Position numbers and translations under genes: made by a program. From Kiritimatiellia bacterium (GTDB lineage Bacteria; Verrucomicrobiota; Kiritimatiellia; CAIQIC01; JAGNIJ01), in the NCBI GenBank assembly GCA_018001225.1, contig JAGNIJ010000026.1:1-62397 (forward strand): a DNA stretch of 62,397 nucleotides, in the 5' to 3' direction. Positions 16,244 to 24,420 of this stretch are shown piece by piece; positions within the stretch are counted from its first letter, which is position 1; every line of letters begins with the position of its first letter. Under the pieces are notes generated by a model that saw only the letters and a list, made by a program, of their open reading frames with translations, searched no databases and was not told where the DNA came from.

Positions 16244-17977
16244 TCAGGCCGTTCCCGGGTCGCACGCGCGACGCAGTTCCGCGAGCTTGGCGCACACGGT
16301 CTCCGCGGCGGACTCGACCGGGACCATCAGGGTTTCGCCGGTACAACGCACCCGCACCTCGAACGCGCCCTTGGCAAGCCCTCGTTCTCCCACGTTGATC
16401 CGCAGCGGCAGCCCCAGCAGGTCCGCATCCTTGAACTTCACGCCGGGCCGCTCCGGCCTTTCATCATATAGTACTTCCAGTCCGATGCCTTTCAAGCAAG
16501 AGACCAATTGCTCGGCCGCCTGGACGCTGGGTGCGTGCTGCTCGTTGATCAGCAGCACCTCGACCTCCGCCGGCGCGATCGACGCGGGCCAGACGATCCC
16601 CTGCTCGTCGTGGCTCTGCTCGATCACCGCCTGCAGCGTCCGTGTCACGCCGATGCCGTAGCAGCCCATCACGCAGGGCTTCTTCTGGCCGTCCTCGCCG
16701 AGATACATCGCCCCGAGCTGTTCGCTGTACTTGGTGCCGAGCTTGAAGACGTGCCCGACCTCGACGCCGCGCTTGGCCCGCAGCGTCCCCGCGCAGCGCG
16801 GGCAGCCGTCGCCCTCGATCGCGAAACTGATGTCGGCAAACTCCTTCACCCCCGCGTCGCGCTCGATATCCACGTTCCGGAGGTGGGCGTCCGCTTCGTT
16901 CGCGCCGGTGACCGCCCCGCGGTACCCGCGCAGCTTGAGGTCGGCGACCCGCGGGAGGGAGAGCCCGACCGGCCCGGCGAAACCCACCGGCGCGCCGGTG
17001 GTCCGCTCGATCGTCGCCGCGTCGGCCAGCTCCAGCGTCTTCGCGCCGAGGGCCCGCCGCAGCTTGATCTCGTTCACGTCGCGGTTGCCGGGCACGAGCG
17101 CGGCGACGGGCTTTCCGTCCGCCACGTAAATCAGGGTCTTGATCAGGCGCGCGGGCGGCGACCGGAAGAAGCCGGCCACCTCCTCCACGGTACGTAGCCC
17201 GGGGGTGGACACCTTCTCGACCGGCCGGTCGGCCCCGTCGAAAACCGGGATCTCCCGCAAGACGCTCTCCGCGCGCTCCAGGTTCGCCGCGTAGGAGCAG
17301 GCGTCGCACTCGACCAGCCCGTCCTCGCCCGCGTCCGCCAGGACCATGAACTCGTGAGAGGAACTGCCGCCCATGGCGCCGGTGTCGGCTTCGACGATCT
17401 TGGTCCGCAGGCCGCAGCGCTTGAAGATCCGCCGGTAGGCCTCGTACATCGCCCGGTAGCTCCTTTCGGCGCCCTCCGGGTCGGCGTCGAAGCTGTAGCC
17501 GTCCTTCATGATGAATTCCTTGGCGCGCATCAGCCCGAAGCGCGGCCGGATCTCATCCCGGAACTTGGTCTGGATCTGGTAGAGGTTGACGGGCAACTGG
17601 CGGTAGGAGCTGACTTCGTGGGCCACGAGGTCGGTGACGATTTCCTCGTGCGTCGGCCCGAGGACCAGGCCCCGCCCCTGGCGGTCCTTGACCTTGAACA
17701 TCACGTCCTTGAGCACCTCGTAGCGTCCGGTCTGCTCCCAGATTTCCCGGGGGTGAAGCGCCGGCATGAGGATCTCCAGGGCGCCCGCGCCGTTCATCTC
17801 CTCGCGGACGATGCGCTCGACCTTGCGCAGGGCGCGCAGGCCGAGCGGCAGGAAGGTGTACAGGCCCGCGCCCAGCTTGCGGATCAGCCCCGCCCGCAGC
17901 ATGAGTTGATGGCTGGGGATCTCCGCCTCCTGCGGGACTTCCCTCAACGTCGGGATCAATTGTCTGGACCAGCGCAC
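16244..17977 (-). CDS. proS: Prolyl-tRNA synthetase (bacterial type with editing insertion)
   Basis: 577 residues from a GTG at 17977. An ATG three codons upstream (17986) is possible, but GAAGG directly abuts it. The same GAAGG is ideally spaced for the GTG, and the protein then starts as bacterial ProRS does (RWSRQLIPTLREVP). Seen are class II motif 1 (RKLGAGLYTFLPLGLRALRKVE), motif 2 (QIQTKFRDEIRPRFGLMRAKEFIMKDGYSF, central FRDEIRPRFGLMR), a long editing insertion (~225-400) and a C-terminal anticodon domain. It charges tRNA-Pro, and the insertion hydrolyses mischarged Ala-tRNA-Pro. It is the first gene of the minus-strand translation group and is divergent from 18151. Confidence 0.96.
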   Translation of the reverse strand: MRWSRQLIPTLREVPQEAEIPSHQLMLRAGLIRKLGAGLYTFLPLGLRALRKVERIVREEMNGAGALEILMPALHPREIWEQTGRYEVLKDVMFKVKDRQGRGLVLGPTHEEIVTDLVAHEVSSYRQLPVNLYQIQTKFRDEIRPRFGLMRAKEFIMKDGYSFDADPEGAERSYRAMYEAYRRIFKRCGLRTKIVEADTGAMGGSSSHEFMVLADAGEDGLVECDACSYAANLERAESVLREIPVFDGADRPVEKVSTPGLRTVEEVAGFFRSPPARLIKTLIYVADGKPVAALVPGNRDVNEIKLRRALGAKTLELADAATIERTTGAPVGFAGPVGLSLPRVADLKLRGYRGAVTGANEADAHLRNVDIERDAGVKEFADISFAIEGDGCPRCAGTLRAKRGVEVGHVFKLGTKYSEQLGAMYLGEDGQKKPCVMGCYGIGVTRTLQAVIEQSHDEQGIVWPASIAPAEVEVLLINEQHAPSVQAAEQLVSCLKGIGLEVLYDERPERPGVKFKDADLLGLPLRINVGERGLAKGAFEVRVRCTGETLMVPVESAAETVCAKLAELRRACDPGTA

Positions 17978-18150
17978 GATGCCCATCCTTCGCTAGGGGG
18001 TTTGCGGCCGAGTCCGGCCGCCCGTTCGCGCTGTGTTTTCGCCGTTTTCAGGCCCGAGCGCAACAAAAAACCGCGCGGCGCGGCCCGCCGTTCTTTTCCA
18101 TTGCGCCGATCTGCCGGGGCGGGTATTTTCGCGCCCCGAGGAACATCATC

Positions 18151-18567
18151 ATGAAAAAGAAAATTTATCTCTGCGGGCCGATCATGGACGAGCACGAGGG
18201 CGTCGCACGCGCCTGGCGCGAGGAGGCCAAGAAACGGATGGGCCAGGATTTCATCCTGCTCGATCCCATGCGGCGCAACTTCAAGGATCGCGAGGTGGAC
18301 AGCGCCAACGAGATCGTCGAGTTCGACCTGCAGGACATCCGCGACGCCGACATCCTGCTCGTGAACTACAGCAAGTCCTCCGTCGGCACCTCGATGGAGG
18401 TGTTCTTCGCCTCGCAGAACCTGGGGAAATTCGTCGTGGCCTTCTCGCCGTACACATTCAAGGATTGCAGCCCGTGGATGGTGCGGTTCTGCACAAAGAT
18501 CCTGCCGAGCCTGGAATCCGCAACGGACTACATCCGGGAACACTTCCTGGTGCAGCACCTGGCGTGA
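18151..18567 (+). CDS. Nucleoside 2-deoxyribosyltransferase-like protein
   Basis: 138 residues. The N-terminus KKKIYLCGPIMDEHEGVARAWREEA has the YLCGPI strand-loop of the nucleoside 2-deoxyribosyltransferase / DUF4406 superfamily. DLQDIRDADILLVNYSKSSVGTSMEVFFA holds the Asp pair and the likely catalytic Glu (GTSMEV). These enzymes exchange or hydrolyse the base of (deoxy)nucleosides and nucleotides; the true substrate here is open. GAGGA lies 8 nt before the ATG. The gene is divergent from proS and convergent with the small basic protein gene (27 nt apart). Confidence 0.85.
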   Translation: MKKKIYLCGPIMDEHEGVARAWREEAKKRMGQDFILLDPMRRNFKDREVDSANEIVEFDLQDIRDADILLVNYSKSSVGTSMEVFFASQNLGKFVVAFSPYTFKDCSPWMVRFCTKILPSLESATDYIREHFLVQHLA

Positions 18568-18594
18568 GGCCGCGAAAACCCGCGGAGGGCCCGG

Positions 18595-18747
18595 TCAATG
18601 CCCCTTGGTCTTGGGCAGGCCGTAGGCGCGATCGCCGTCCTTCCACTTCCCCGCCTTCTTGAGCGTTTCGACGCGCTCAAAGCGCTTCAGGACGTTTCGC
18701 TTGGCCGCGATCTTGCCGCCGGTCTTCCAACTTGAATGAAGTGACAT
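18595..18747 (-). CDS. Short basic protein of the Chlamydiae/Verrucomicrobia family
   Basis: 50 residues, start ATG 18747, TGA at 18597-18595, with AGGA about 10 nt upstream. The sequence opens MSLHSSWKTGGKIAAKRNVL and continues with KRFERV, KAGKWKDGDRAYGLPKTK. From memory this matches a short, strongly basic family annotated in Chlamydiae and Verrucomicrobia (small basic protein, TIGR04137-like): MSLHxS, KRNVLKRxERV, a GLPKT end. More than a quarter of its residues are Lys or Arg, so RNA or ribosome binding is likely. It is a useful lineage marker and is easily missed because of its length. It converges on the deoxyribosyltransferase gene. Confidence 0.85.
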   Translation of the reverse strand: MSLHSSWKTGGKIAAKRNVLKRFERVETLKKAGKWKDGDRAYGLPKTKGH

Positions 18748-18828
18748 ACCCGCAGTCCTTTTTTCACCGGTCCCCGCGGACCTTTTTGCGTTTGGCAGGG
18801 CGTAGGAATAGCAGAAAACGTGCGGATG

Positions 18829-19437
18829 TCAACCCTCGGGGCACCCGGTGGCGTCGTCCATCCACATGAGGCGCGGCAGGACCCGCCAGTTCCGTTGCCG
18901 GCGAAGACGGGCCAGCACCGAGTCGCCGAACCCGCGCAGTTCGTTCCGCCACCGGATCAGCGTCCGGCCCTTCAGCCCCGCGGGCGAGCCGCCGCGGACC
19001 GCCACCACCCCGAGGCCGTCCGTCGAATCCCAGAGTTCGGCCATGTCCTCCAGGAGCCGGCGCAACAGGGGCTGCCAGACCAGTTCCAGCCGGTCTCCCG
19101 GCAGGCCCGCGATGCGGCCCAGGTCGAGAATCCAGACCGGCTCGCCGCCCGCCCAATCCGAACTCCGGTAGAGCCCCGAGACCAGACGCCTCCATACTCC
19201 CAGGGATCGCAGCGGCGGCGCCGCCCGGCCATGCAGGCCGCACAAGACGGACCCGATCATGTGCCCGACGTAGTCCGAGGGAATCCACTGGCGGGCATAT
19301 CGCTCCCGCCAGAACAGGGCCACGACACGCGCCACTTCCTCCGCCATCTCCGGCGCGATCGGCCCGGCGCGGCCGATCTCCCGGCGGAGATCGGCTTCCA
19401 ACTCCTCCGCGCCGGCCATGGAGTGGTTCCAGATCAT
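18829..19437 (-). CDS. Hypothetical cytosolic protein downstream of nrdR
   Basis: 202 residues, no signal peptide and no membrane helix. The ATG at 19437 overlaps the nrdR stop (ATGA), so it is translationally coupled to nrdR. Nothing in it is recognised. The N-terminal half is helical (EELEADLRREIG, EMAEEVARVVALFWRERYARQW). The C-terminal half has WILDLGRIAGL and is rich in Arg and Trp (TLIRWRNELRGFG, RQRNWRVLPRLMW). Codon use resembles the neighbours. Function is unknown; the link with nrdR hints at nucleotide or replication control only weakly. Confidence 0.7.
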   Translation of the reverse strand: MIWNHSMAGAEELEADLRREIGRAGPIAPEMAEEVARVVALFWRERYARQWIPSDYVGHMIGSVLCGLHGRAAPPLRSLGVWRRLVSGLYRSSDWAGGEPVWILDLGRIAGLPGDRLELVWQPLLRRLLEDMAELWDSTDGLGVVAVRGGSPAGLKGRTLIRWRNELRGFGDSVLARLRRQRNWRVLPRLMWMDDATGCPEG

Positions 19438-19889
19438 TGCCGCCCGATCAATCCTTCCACTTCGCTCAAGAACTGGTTCACGTCCCGGAAGCGGCGGTAG
19501 ACCGAGGCGAACCGCACGTAGGCCACCTCGTCGAGCTTCTCCAGGCGGTCCATGACCTTCTTGCCGATGACCGTGCTGGGCACTTCCCGCTCGTACTCGC
19601 TCTCGAGTTCACTGACGATGCCGTCCACCAGCACCTCGACCTGCTGGCTGCTGATCGGCCGCTTCTCGCACGCACGGGTCATGCCGCTGATCAACTTGCG
19701 CCGATCAAAATCCTCGTGCCGACCGTCGCGCTTGATGACTCGCAAGTGGGCCTTCACCACCTCTTCGTAGGTGGTGAAGCGATGCTGGCAACCCAGGCAG
19801 ACGCGGCGCCGACGGATCACATCGCCATTACGAACGGACCGGCTGTCGATCACCTTGTCTTCCAACTGGCCGCATTTCGGACATCTCAT
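19434..19889 (-). CDS. nrdR: Transcriptional repressor NrdR
   Basis: 151 residues from the ATG at 19889, chosen because the protein then begins MRCPKCG as all NrdR do; an upstream in-frame ATG at 19952 lacks support. The zinc ribbon has CPKC (3-6) and CLGC (31-34), followed by the ATP-cone domain (VIKRDGRHEDFDRRKLISGM, YVRFASVYRRF). NrdR senses ATP/dATP and represses ribonucleotide reductase genes, none of which is in the window. The stop overlaps the next gene by 4 nt. In the upstream region, TTGACAATGCTATATGTTG (about 19945-19963) is AT-rich and partly dyad, possibly a self-regulatory NrdR box; this is weak. Confidence 0.96.
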   Translation of the reverse strand: MRCPKCGQLEDKVIDSRSVRNGDVIRRRRVCLGCQHRFTTYEEVVKAHLRVIKRDGRHEDFDRRKLISGMTRACEKRPISSQQVEVLVDGIVSELESEYEREVPSTVIGKKVMDRLEKLDEVAYVRFASVYRRFRDVNQFLSEVEGLIGRQ

Positions 19890-19984
19890 GATGCTGAACC
19901 CATCCCGGCACACCCCCTCCATAGGGTCTCTTGAGACACTGCCCCACAACATATAGCATTGTCAAGGTAAACATCCAAAAAATA

Positions 19985-20033
19985 CAAAAAAATGGCGGTT
20001 CTGCCATTTTTTCAATGACAGAAACCGCCATTT
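19985..20033 (-). terminator. Strong intrinsic terminator of the Lys/Ala-rich peptide gene
   Basis: On the minus strand AAATGGCGGTTTCTG pairs with CAGAACCGCCATTT (one bulge), and a run of seven T follows, then more T-rich sequence. The inner part can instead form a perfect 10-bp stem (AAAAAATGGC with GCCATTTTTT). It separates the small peptide gene (20093-20152) from nrdR. A second hairpin, CCGGCTT paired with AAGCCGG (20058-20078), lies just before it, without a T run. Confidence 0.75.
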
Positions 20034-20092
20034 CAGGTACTAATTCTTATGCACTGCCGGCTTGGTGAGAAGCCGGTAGTCGGAAGAAGACC

Positions 20093-20152
20093 TTACTTCT
20101 TCGCCGCTTTCTTCTTGGCGGGTTTCTTCGCCGCTTTCTTCTTGGCTGCCAT
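20093..20152 (-). CDS. Tiny Lys/Ala-rich histone-tail-like peptide
   Basis: A 19-residue frame, MAAKKKAAKKPAKKKAAKK, with ATG at 20152, TAA at 20095-20093 and an excellent GGGGGGAG site 6 nt upstream. It is 10 Lys, 7 Ala, 1 Pro and the initial Met: a repeated AAKK unit like the tails of histone H1 or chlamydial Hc1 proteins. It is flanked by its own promoter (20438-20466), a ~280-nt leader and a strong intrinsic terminator (19985-20033). That architecture supports a real, independently transcribed gene. DNA or RNA binding is the natural guess. It could also be a leader peptide whose Lys and Ala codons sense tRNA charging, but no gene follows before the terminator. Confidence 0.62.
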   Translation of the reverse strand: MAAKKKAAKKPAKKKAAKK

Positions 20153-20469
20153 TGCTATCTCCCCCCCTTCATCCCCGGTCGTTACCGTCCGGGGTTTGTT
20201 GTCATCCGACGCCCGGGAGTCTTTTTGATTTCAGCGGGATGAACCCGCCTCGATTTCATTCTCCATCAGCGCCGGACTTTCCTCGGGCTCTCCTCCGCAT
20301 GAGAGCGCCGACTCAAGACAAGACGGGCTGCTTGTTCTCCCTGACCACGCGACGCCGCGATCGATAGGCCATCGGTCACGGCGTCACTCACCGTATTACA
20401 AAAGGACAGAATGCCCTCATCGCTTTGCATCGAAATAAAAATAGATCGACCTGCGCCGATCGTCAACGC
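20153..20469 (-). promoter_or_regulatory. Promoter and long structured leader of the Lys/Ala-rich peptide
   Basis: No convincing gene lies in this 317-bp stretch. On the minus strand TTGACG (20466-20461), a 17-nt spacer and TATTTT (20443-20438) form a likely promoter directly after the coaB stop. The RNA would run about 280 nt before the ATG. It can fold several hairpins: GACGCCG with CGGCGTC around CGAT/ATCG (~20350-20390), GCTCTC with GAGAGC (~20285-20310), GCGGG with CCCGC (~20233-20248), and CCCCGG with CCGGGG (20173-20194) just upstream of the ribosome site. This could be a regulatory leader or an uncharacterised structured RNA. It contains GAGGAAAGTCC at 20274-20284. Confidence 0.45.
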
Positions 20470-21162
20470 TTATCGTGAACTTTTTTTTCCGATCGACCGT
20501 CCTCGCGCGGCCGGCGTCGCTCGACGATCGCGCATGGACCGCTCGATCCGCCGCACGAGTTTCATCCCCACGCGCGCCTTGCTCATCAGCGGCCACGCCT
20601 CGCGCGTGCCGTCCGCCGCGAGGAGGATCACGCGGTTGGTGTCGGTCTCGAAGCCCGCGGTTCTGCCGGACACGTCGTTGGCCACGATGAGGTCGAGCCC
20701 TTTCTCGTTCAGCTTCCTTGCCGCTTCCTTCTGCGGCGCGCCGGTCTCCGCGGCGAAGCCGACGTACAGGCGCCGCCCCTTCAGCGGGCGCACGTCGCGC
20801 AGGATGTCGATTGTGGGCGTGAGTTCCAAGCGCAACGAGCGGCGCTTCCCTTTTTTAATTTTCTTCTTCGCCGCCGCCGTGGGTCTCCAGTCCGCCACGG
20901 CCGCAGCCATGATCAATGCGTCACACCAACGGATCTTCCGTCGCACGGCCCGGCGCATCTGCTCCGCGGTGATGACATGCATTACTTTCTCATTGGAAGG
21001 AGGTTGCAACAATACGGGGCCGGAGACCAGGACCACCTTGTGCCCGCGTTTCACGGCTGCAGCCGCGATGGCGTAGCCCATTTTACCGGAAGAACGGTTG
21101 CTGATGAATCGGACGGGATCGATGGGCTCGCGGGTCGGACCGGCTGTCACCAGGATGTTCAT
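20470..21162 (-). CDS. coaB: Phosphopantothenate-cysteine ligase (separate CoaB)
   Basis: 230 residues, matching only the CoaB half of the usual CoaBC fusion. It begins MNILVTAGPTREPIDPVRFISNRSSGKMGYAIA, the typical start of this domain. The substrate region follows, with AAAVADWRP and the lysine-rich KKKIKKGKRRS before LELTPTIDIL, then GFAAET and VANDV. It joins cysteine to phosphopantothenate (normally using CTP in bacteria) in CoA synthesis. The ATG at 21162 overlaps the coaC stop by 4 nt, so the two halves are made together though not fused. It is the last gene of the long trp-gmk-coa group. Confidence 0.9.
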   Translation of the reverse strand: MNILVTAGPTREPIDPVRFISNRSSGKMGYAIAAAAVKRGHKVVLVSGPVLLQPPSNEKVMHVITAEQMRRAVRRKIRWCDALIMAAAVADWRPTAAAKKKIKKGKRRSLRLELTPTIDILRDVRPLKGRRLYVGFAAETGAPQKEAARKLNEKGLDLIVANDVSGRTAGFETDTNRVILLAADGTREAWPLMSKARVGMKLVRRIERSMRDRRATPAARGRSIGKKSSR

Positions 21163-21695
21163 GCGCCCAGCGCGCGCGACACTTCCGCGACGATCAGATC
21201 GAGGTCCGCGAGCCGGCCCGCGCCGACGATGCCGCACGCCAGTTCACCGTGCCCGACGTCGATCACACGCACCCCGCGCTGCCGAAGCGCGGCCAGGTTG
21301 GCCTGCGTGGCCGGGTGGTTCCACATCTTTTCGTTCATCGCCGGCGCCACGACGAGCGGCGCCGTGCAGGCGAGCGCGGTCGCGGTGACGATGTCGTCCG
21401 CCAGGCCGTGCGCCAGTTTCGCGATCACGTTGGCGGTGCAGGGCGCGATGACCAGCGCGTCGCAGGAGGCGAGGTCGAGATGCTCGAAAACCGACGCCGG
21501 CATCCCTTCGCACTTGCCCGCGGCGACGGGATGCCCCGTGAGCGCGTGGAACGTCAGCGGCCCGACGTATTTCGTCGCCGCCTCGGTCATCATGACCCAG
21601 ACGTCCCACGACTTCGCGGTAAACCGGCGGACCAGTTCCGCCGCCTTGTACGCGGCGATGGACCCGGTGACGCCCAGCACGACGCGCTTGCTCAT
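21159..21695 (-). CDS. coaC: Phosphopantothenoylcysteine decarboxylase (separate CoaC)
   Basis: 178 residues of the flavin-containing HFCD family. Visible are the N-terminal GVTGSIAAYKAAELVR, the FMN/substrate region with HLDLASCDALVIAPCTANVIAKLAHGLADD, the PAMNEKMW motif, and the C-terminal GELACGIVGAGRL with the reactive Cys. It decarboxylates phosphopantothenoylcysteine to phosphopantetheine. Its length equals the CoaC domain alone, and the CoaB part is the next gene (4-nt overlap). The neighbour upstream is gmk, 6 nt away, a common order (yicC-gmk-coaBC). Confidence 0.93.
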   Translation of the reverse strand: MSKRVVLGVTGSIAAYKAAELVRRFTAKSWDVWVMMTEAATKYVGPLTFHALTGHPVAAGKCEGMPASVFEHLDLASCDALVIAPCTANVIAKLAHGLADDIVTATALACTAPLVVAPAMNEKMWNHPATQANLAALRQRGVRVIDVGHGELACGIVGAGRLADLDLIVAEVSRALGA

Positions 21696-21701
21696 GGCCG
21701 C

Positions 21702-22322
21702 CTACTTTCCCCCGCGGATCAGGTGATGCTCGGCCAGGATGATCGCGCGCAGGTTGTCGTAGGCCTCCGCGAGGTCGTCGTTGACCACCATGTACTTGTA
21801 TTCCGTCCACCGCGCGATCTCGTTCTCGGCCTGCTTCAGCCGGCGCGCGATGGTCTCGTCCGTGTCCTTGCCGCGCTTGGTGAGCCGGTTCCGGAGCACC
21901 TCCAGGGACGGCGGCACGACGAAGATATCCACCACCTCGATGCGCATCGGGTCGCCCGCGGGGGCCCGCCGGGCGTATTCCCGGACGGCCGCCGCGCCCT
22001 GGACATCCAGGTTCATGAGGACATCCCGGCCCTCGCTTAACGCCTTGACTACAGGTGTTTTAGGCGAGCCGTACAGGTTGCCGTGGACGATGGCATGCTC
22101 CAGGAATTCGCCCTCCGCCAGCTTCCGCTGGAACTGCTCCTGCGTCAGGAAGTAGTAGTTCTTCCCGTCCACCTCGCCCTCCCGCGGGGCGCGGGTCGTG
22201 CTGGTGATGGTGTAGAAGAAGGACGGGAACTCGGCGTAGAGCTTGTCGCAGAGCGTCGTTTTCCCGGCGCCCGAGGGCGCGGACACGATGAAGACCTGGG
22301 GATGTCGGGGCAGCGTGATCAT
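21702..22322 (-). CDS. gmk: Guanylate kinase
   Basis: 206 residues. It has a P-loop SAPSGAGKTT (14-23), the GMP-binding region SSTTRAPREGEVDGKNYYF-like (here TSTTRAPREGEVDGKNYYF), FLEHAIVHGNLYGSPKTPV, and DVQGAAAVRE. It phosphorylates GMP to GDP. The ATG at 22322 overlaps the yicC stop by 4 nt. The order yicC-gmk-coaC is conserved in many bacteria; an omega subunit gene (rpoZ), which often sits between gmk and coaBC, is not visible here. Nothing unusual is seen in the sequence. Confidence 0.97.
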   Translation of the reverse strand: MITLPRHPQVFIVSAPSGAGKTTLCDKLYAEFPSFFYTITSTTRAPREGEVDGKNYYFLTQEQFQRKLAEGEFLEHAIVHGNLYGSPKTPVVKALSEGRDVLMNLDVQGAAAVREYARRAPAGDPMRIEVVDIFVVPPSLEVLRNRLTKRGKDTDETIARRLKQAENEIARWTEYKYMVVNDDLAEAYDNLRAIILAEHHLIRGGK

Positions 22323-23203
22323 TCTATGTTTTGCACCTGTTCTCGTAGGCGTTCCAGTTCCGCTTTCACATTCACCACGCGCCGCGCGATGGCGGCATCG
22401 TTGGCCTTCGATCCAATGGTGGTGGCCTCGCGCAGCATCTCCTGGGCGAGGAAGTCCAGCGAACGGCCCACGGCCCCGCCGGCCCGGAGCATCCGGCGGG
22501 CCTGCCCGATGTGGCTCGCCAGCCGCGTGAGTTCTTCGGCGATGTCCGCCCGGTCCGCGAAGAGCGCCAGTTCGCGGAGCACCCGTTCGTCCGCCGCCTC
22601 CTTCTCGAAGCCGGTCTCGCGAAGCCTCGCCGCCAGTTTCGCGCGATACTGCCGGAGCACCTCGGGCGCCCGCTCCCGGATCGCGGACAGGTCCGCGTCC
22701 ATGAACCGGAGGCGCTTCTCGATGTCGCGGCGGAGCGCGGTCCCTTCCCGCCCGCGCATGCGCGCCAGTTCGGCGAGCGCGCGCACCAGCGCCGCGCGGA
22801 CGACCGGCCAGGCCCGGTCCGCCTCGCGCGCGGGCGGCTCGAACCGCACGACCTCCGGGAGCTGGAGCAACAGGTCGGGACTGAAATCCCCGCGGAGGCC
22901 GACCCGGCGCGCTGTCCTGCGCAGCGCCTGGACGCAGGCCGAGGCCAGGTCCTCGTCCACGCGCAGGTTCCGGCGCCGCAGGGCGGCGGACCACTGCGCG
23001 CTGACGGCCACGCTGACGCGACCCCGCGAAAGGGCCTTCCGAAGCTCCTCCTCGATCCGCGGGGCCAGCGAGCCCAGGACCGGGGGCAGGCTGACGGAGC
23101 AATCCAACTGCTTGCGGTTGACGGAACTGACCTCCACTTCCGCGCCGATCCCTCCGCGGGCCGCCTGCCCCCGCCCATGCCCTGTCATGCTCTGAATGCT
23201 CAT
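22319..23203 (-). CDS. yicC: YicC-family endoribonuclease
   Basis: 294 residues from the ATG at 23203, fixed by the 4-nt overlap with the trpB stop and by the family start [10 protein letters not shown]. The N-terminal domain has [19 protein letters not shown] (usually SVNHRYLD or similar). The C-terminal domain carries [45 protein letters not shown], a family hallmark (key part [13 protein letters not shown]). YicC proteins are RNases reported to affect small-RNA stability in E. coli. It is embedded between trpB and gmk with overlaps on both sides. Confidence 0.94.
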   Translation of the reverse strand: MSIQSMTGHGRGQAARGGIGAEVEVSSVNRKQLDCSVSLPPVLGSLAPRIEEELRKALSRGRVSVAVSAQWSAALRRRNLRVDEDLASACVQALRRTARRVGLRGDFSPDLLLQLPEVVRFEPPAREADRAWPVVRAALVRALAELARMRGREGTALRRDIEKRLRFMDADLSAIRERAPEVLRQYRAKLAARLRETGFEKEAADERVLRELALFADRADIAEELTRLASHIGQARRMLRAGGAVGRSLDFLAQEMLREATTIGSKANDAAIARRVVNVKAELERLREQVQNIE

Positions 23204-24420
23204 GCCGTCGGTCCGCCGTGATTCGCGCTCCACGCGGAGACCTGCTGCACGTCTTTATCGCCGCGCCCGGACAGATTGACAAGGACCAAGTCCTTTTTCT
23301 TCCAGCGGCGCGCGTTCTTGATCAGCCAGGCGACGGCATGGACCGACTCCAGCGCGCCCAGGATCCCCTCCCAGCGGGCCAGGGCGTAGAAGGCGTCCAC
23401 GGCCTCGCGGTCCGTCACGTGGCTGTACTCCGCGCGTTTCAAATCCCGCAGCAGCGCGTGTTCCGGGCCGACGGCGGCGTAGTCCAGGCCCGCGCTGACC
23501 GAGTGGGTCAGGCGGATCTGCCCCTCGCGGTCCTGCAGCACCCACGTGCGCGTGCCCTGCAGGACGCCGACGCGGCCGTCGGCGAACCGCGCCGCGTGTT
23601 GCCCGCTGCGGATGCCGAGCCCGCCGGCCTCGACGCCGATCAGTTCCACGCCGCGGTCCTGGAGAAAAGGATAGAACAGGCCGATCGCGTTGCTGCCGCC
23701 GCCGACGCAGGCCACCAGCGCGGACGGCAGCCGGCCCTCCTGCCGGAGGATCTGGCGCCGCGCCTCGCGCCCGATGACGCTCTGGAACGTCCGGACCATC
23801 ACGGGATAGGGATGCGCCCCGTAGGCCGTGCCCAGGACGTAGTGGGTCGTGCGCACGTTCGTCACCCAGTCGCGCATGGCCTCGCTGATGGCCTCCTTCA
23901 GCGTCTGCTGGCCGGCGGTCACGGGCACGACCTCGGCCCCGAGGCTGCGCATGCGGAAGACGTTGAGGGCCTGGCGCTCCATGTCCACCTTGCCCATGTA
24001 CACGACGCACTGCATGCCGAAGAGCGCGGCGCAGGTGGCGGTGGCGACGCCGTGCTGGCCGGCGCCCGTCTCCGCGATCACGCGCTTCTTGCCCATCCGC
24101 CGGGCGAGCAGGCACTGGCCGACGCCGTTGTTGATCTTGTGGGCGCCGGTGTGGCAGAGGTCCTCGCGCTTGAGGTAAATCTTCGGGCCGCCCAGCTCGC
24201 GGGTCATGCGCTCGGCGAAGTACAGCGGTGTCGGGCGGCCGACGTACTCGCGCAGGTAATACGCCAGATCGCGGCGGAAGGACGGGTCGCGCCGCGCCGC
24301 GCGAAACTCGCGCTCGAGTTCCTGGAGCGGGGCCATCAGCGTTTCGGGGACGAACATCCCGCCGTACGGCCCGAAGTGGCCGTGCGCGTCCGGCTCCGTG
24401 TCTATGCGTTTTCGCGGCAT
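23200..24420 (-). CDS. trpB: Tryptophan synthase beta chain
   Basis: 406 residues, normal for TrpB1. The PLP lysine is Lys95 in [14 protein letters not shown]; the phosphate-binding loop is GGGSNAIG, and [11 protein letters not shown] is present. It condenses indole with serine. trpA is not in the window, although TrpF, TrpC and TrpB are adjacent, so the alpha subunit must lie elsewhere if present. The start overlaps the trpF end by 19 nt, and the stop overlaps yicC by 4 nt. Confidence 0.97.
   Translation of the reverse strand: MPRKRIDTEPDAHGHFGPYGGMFVPETLMAPLQELEREFRAARRDPSFRRDLAYYLREYVGRPTPLYFAERMTRELGGPKIYLKREDLCHTGAHKINNGVGQCLLARRMGKKRVIAETGAGQHGVATATCAALFGMQCVVYMGKVDMERQALNVFRMRSLGAEVVPVTAGQQTLKEAISEAMRDWVTNVRTTHYVLGTAYGAHPYPVMVRTFQSVIGREARRQILRQEGRLPSALVACVGGGSNAIGLFYPFLQDRGVELIGVEAGGLGIRSGQHAARFADGRVGVLQGTRTWVLQDREGQIRLTHSVSAGLDYAAVGPEHALLRDLKRAEYSHVTDREAVDAFYALARWEGILGALESVHAVAWLIKNARRWKKKDLVLVNLSGRGDKDVQQVSAWSANHGGPTA

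Noticed and set aside
18101..18129. Promoter for the deoxyribosyltransferase-like gene (TTGCGC-17-TATTTT)
   Set aside because: Spacing is right but the -35 box matches only half the consensus; too weak to list as a feature.
19890..19952. N-terminal extension of NrdR to the ATG at 19952
   Set aside because: NrdR proteins begin at MRCPKC; the extra 21 residues do not fit the family and no ribosome site supports them.
19940..19965. NrdR box upstream of nrdR
   Set aside because: The dyad around CTATATG is imperfect and only one candidate box is seen; NrdR usually binds paired boxes. Mentioned under nrdR but not called.
20233..20248. T-arm-like hairpin (GCGGG-TTCAT-CCCGC) suggesting a tRNA or tmRNA end
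   Set aside because: The loop has five bases instead of seven and no acceptor stem, anticodon arm or CCA context is present.
20274..20284. GAGGAAAGTCC on the minus strand, the conserved region I sequence of RNase P RNA
   Set aside because: The rest of an RNase P RNA is missing: no matching second P4 strand at the expected distance, and a coding frame plus terminator occupy the place of the 3' half. Probably chance, though a covariance-model search would settle it.
20266..20466. 66-codon minus-strand frame in the leader of the Lys/Ala peptide gene
   Set aside because: It would start at a TTG inside the -35 box of the likely promoter, has no ribosome site, and shows no recognisable protein pattern.
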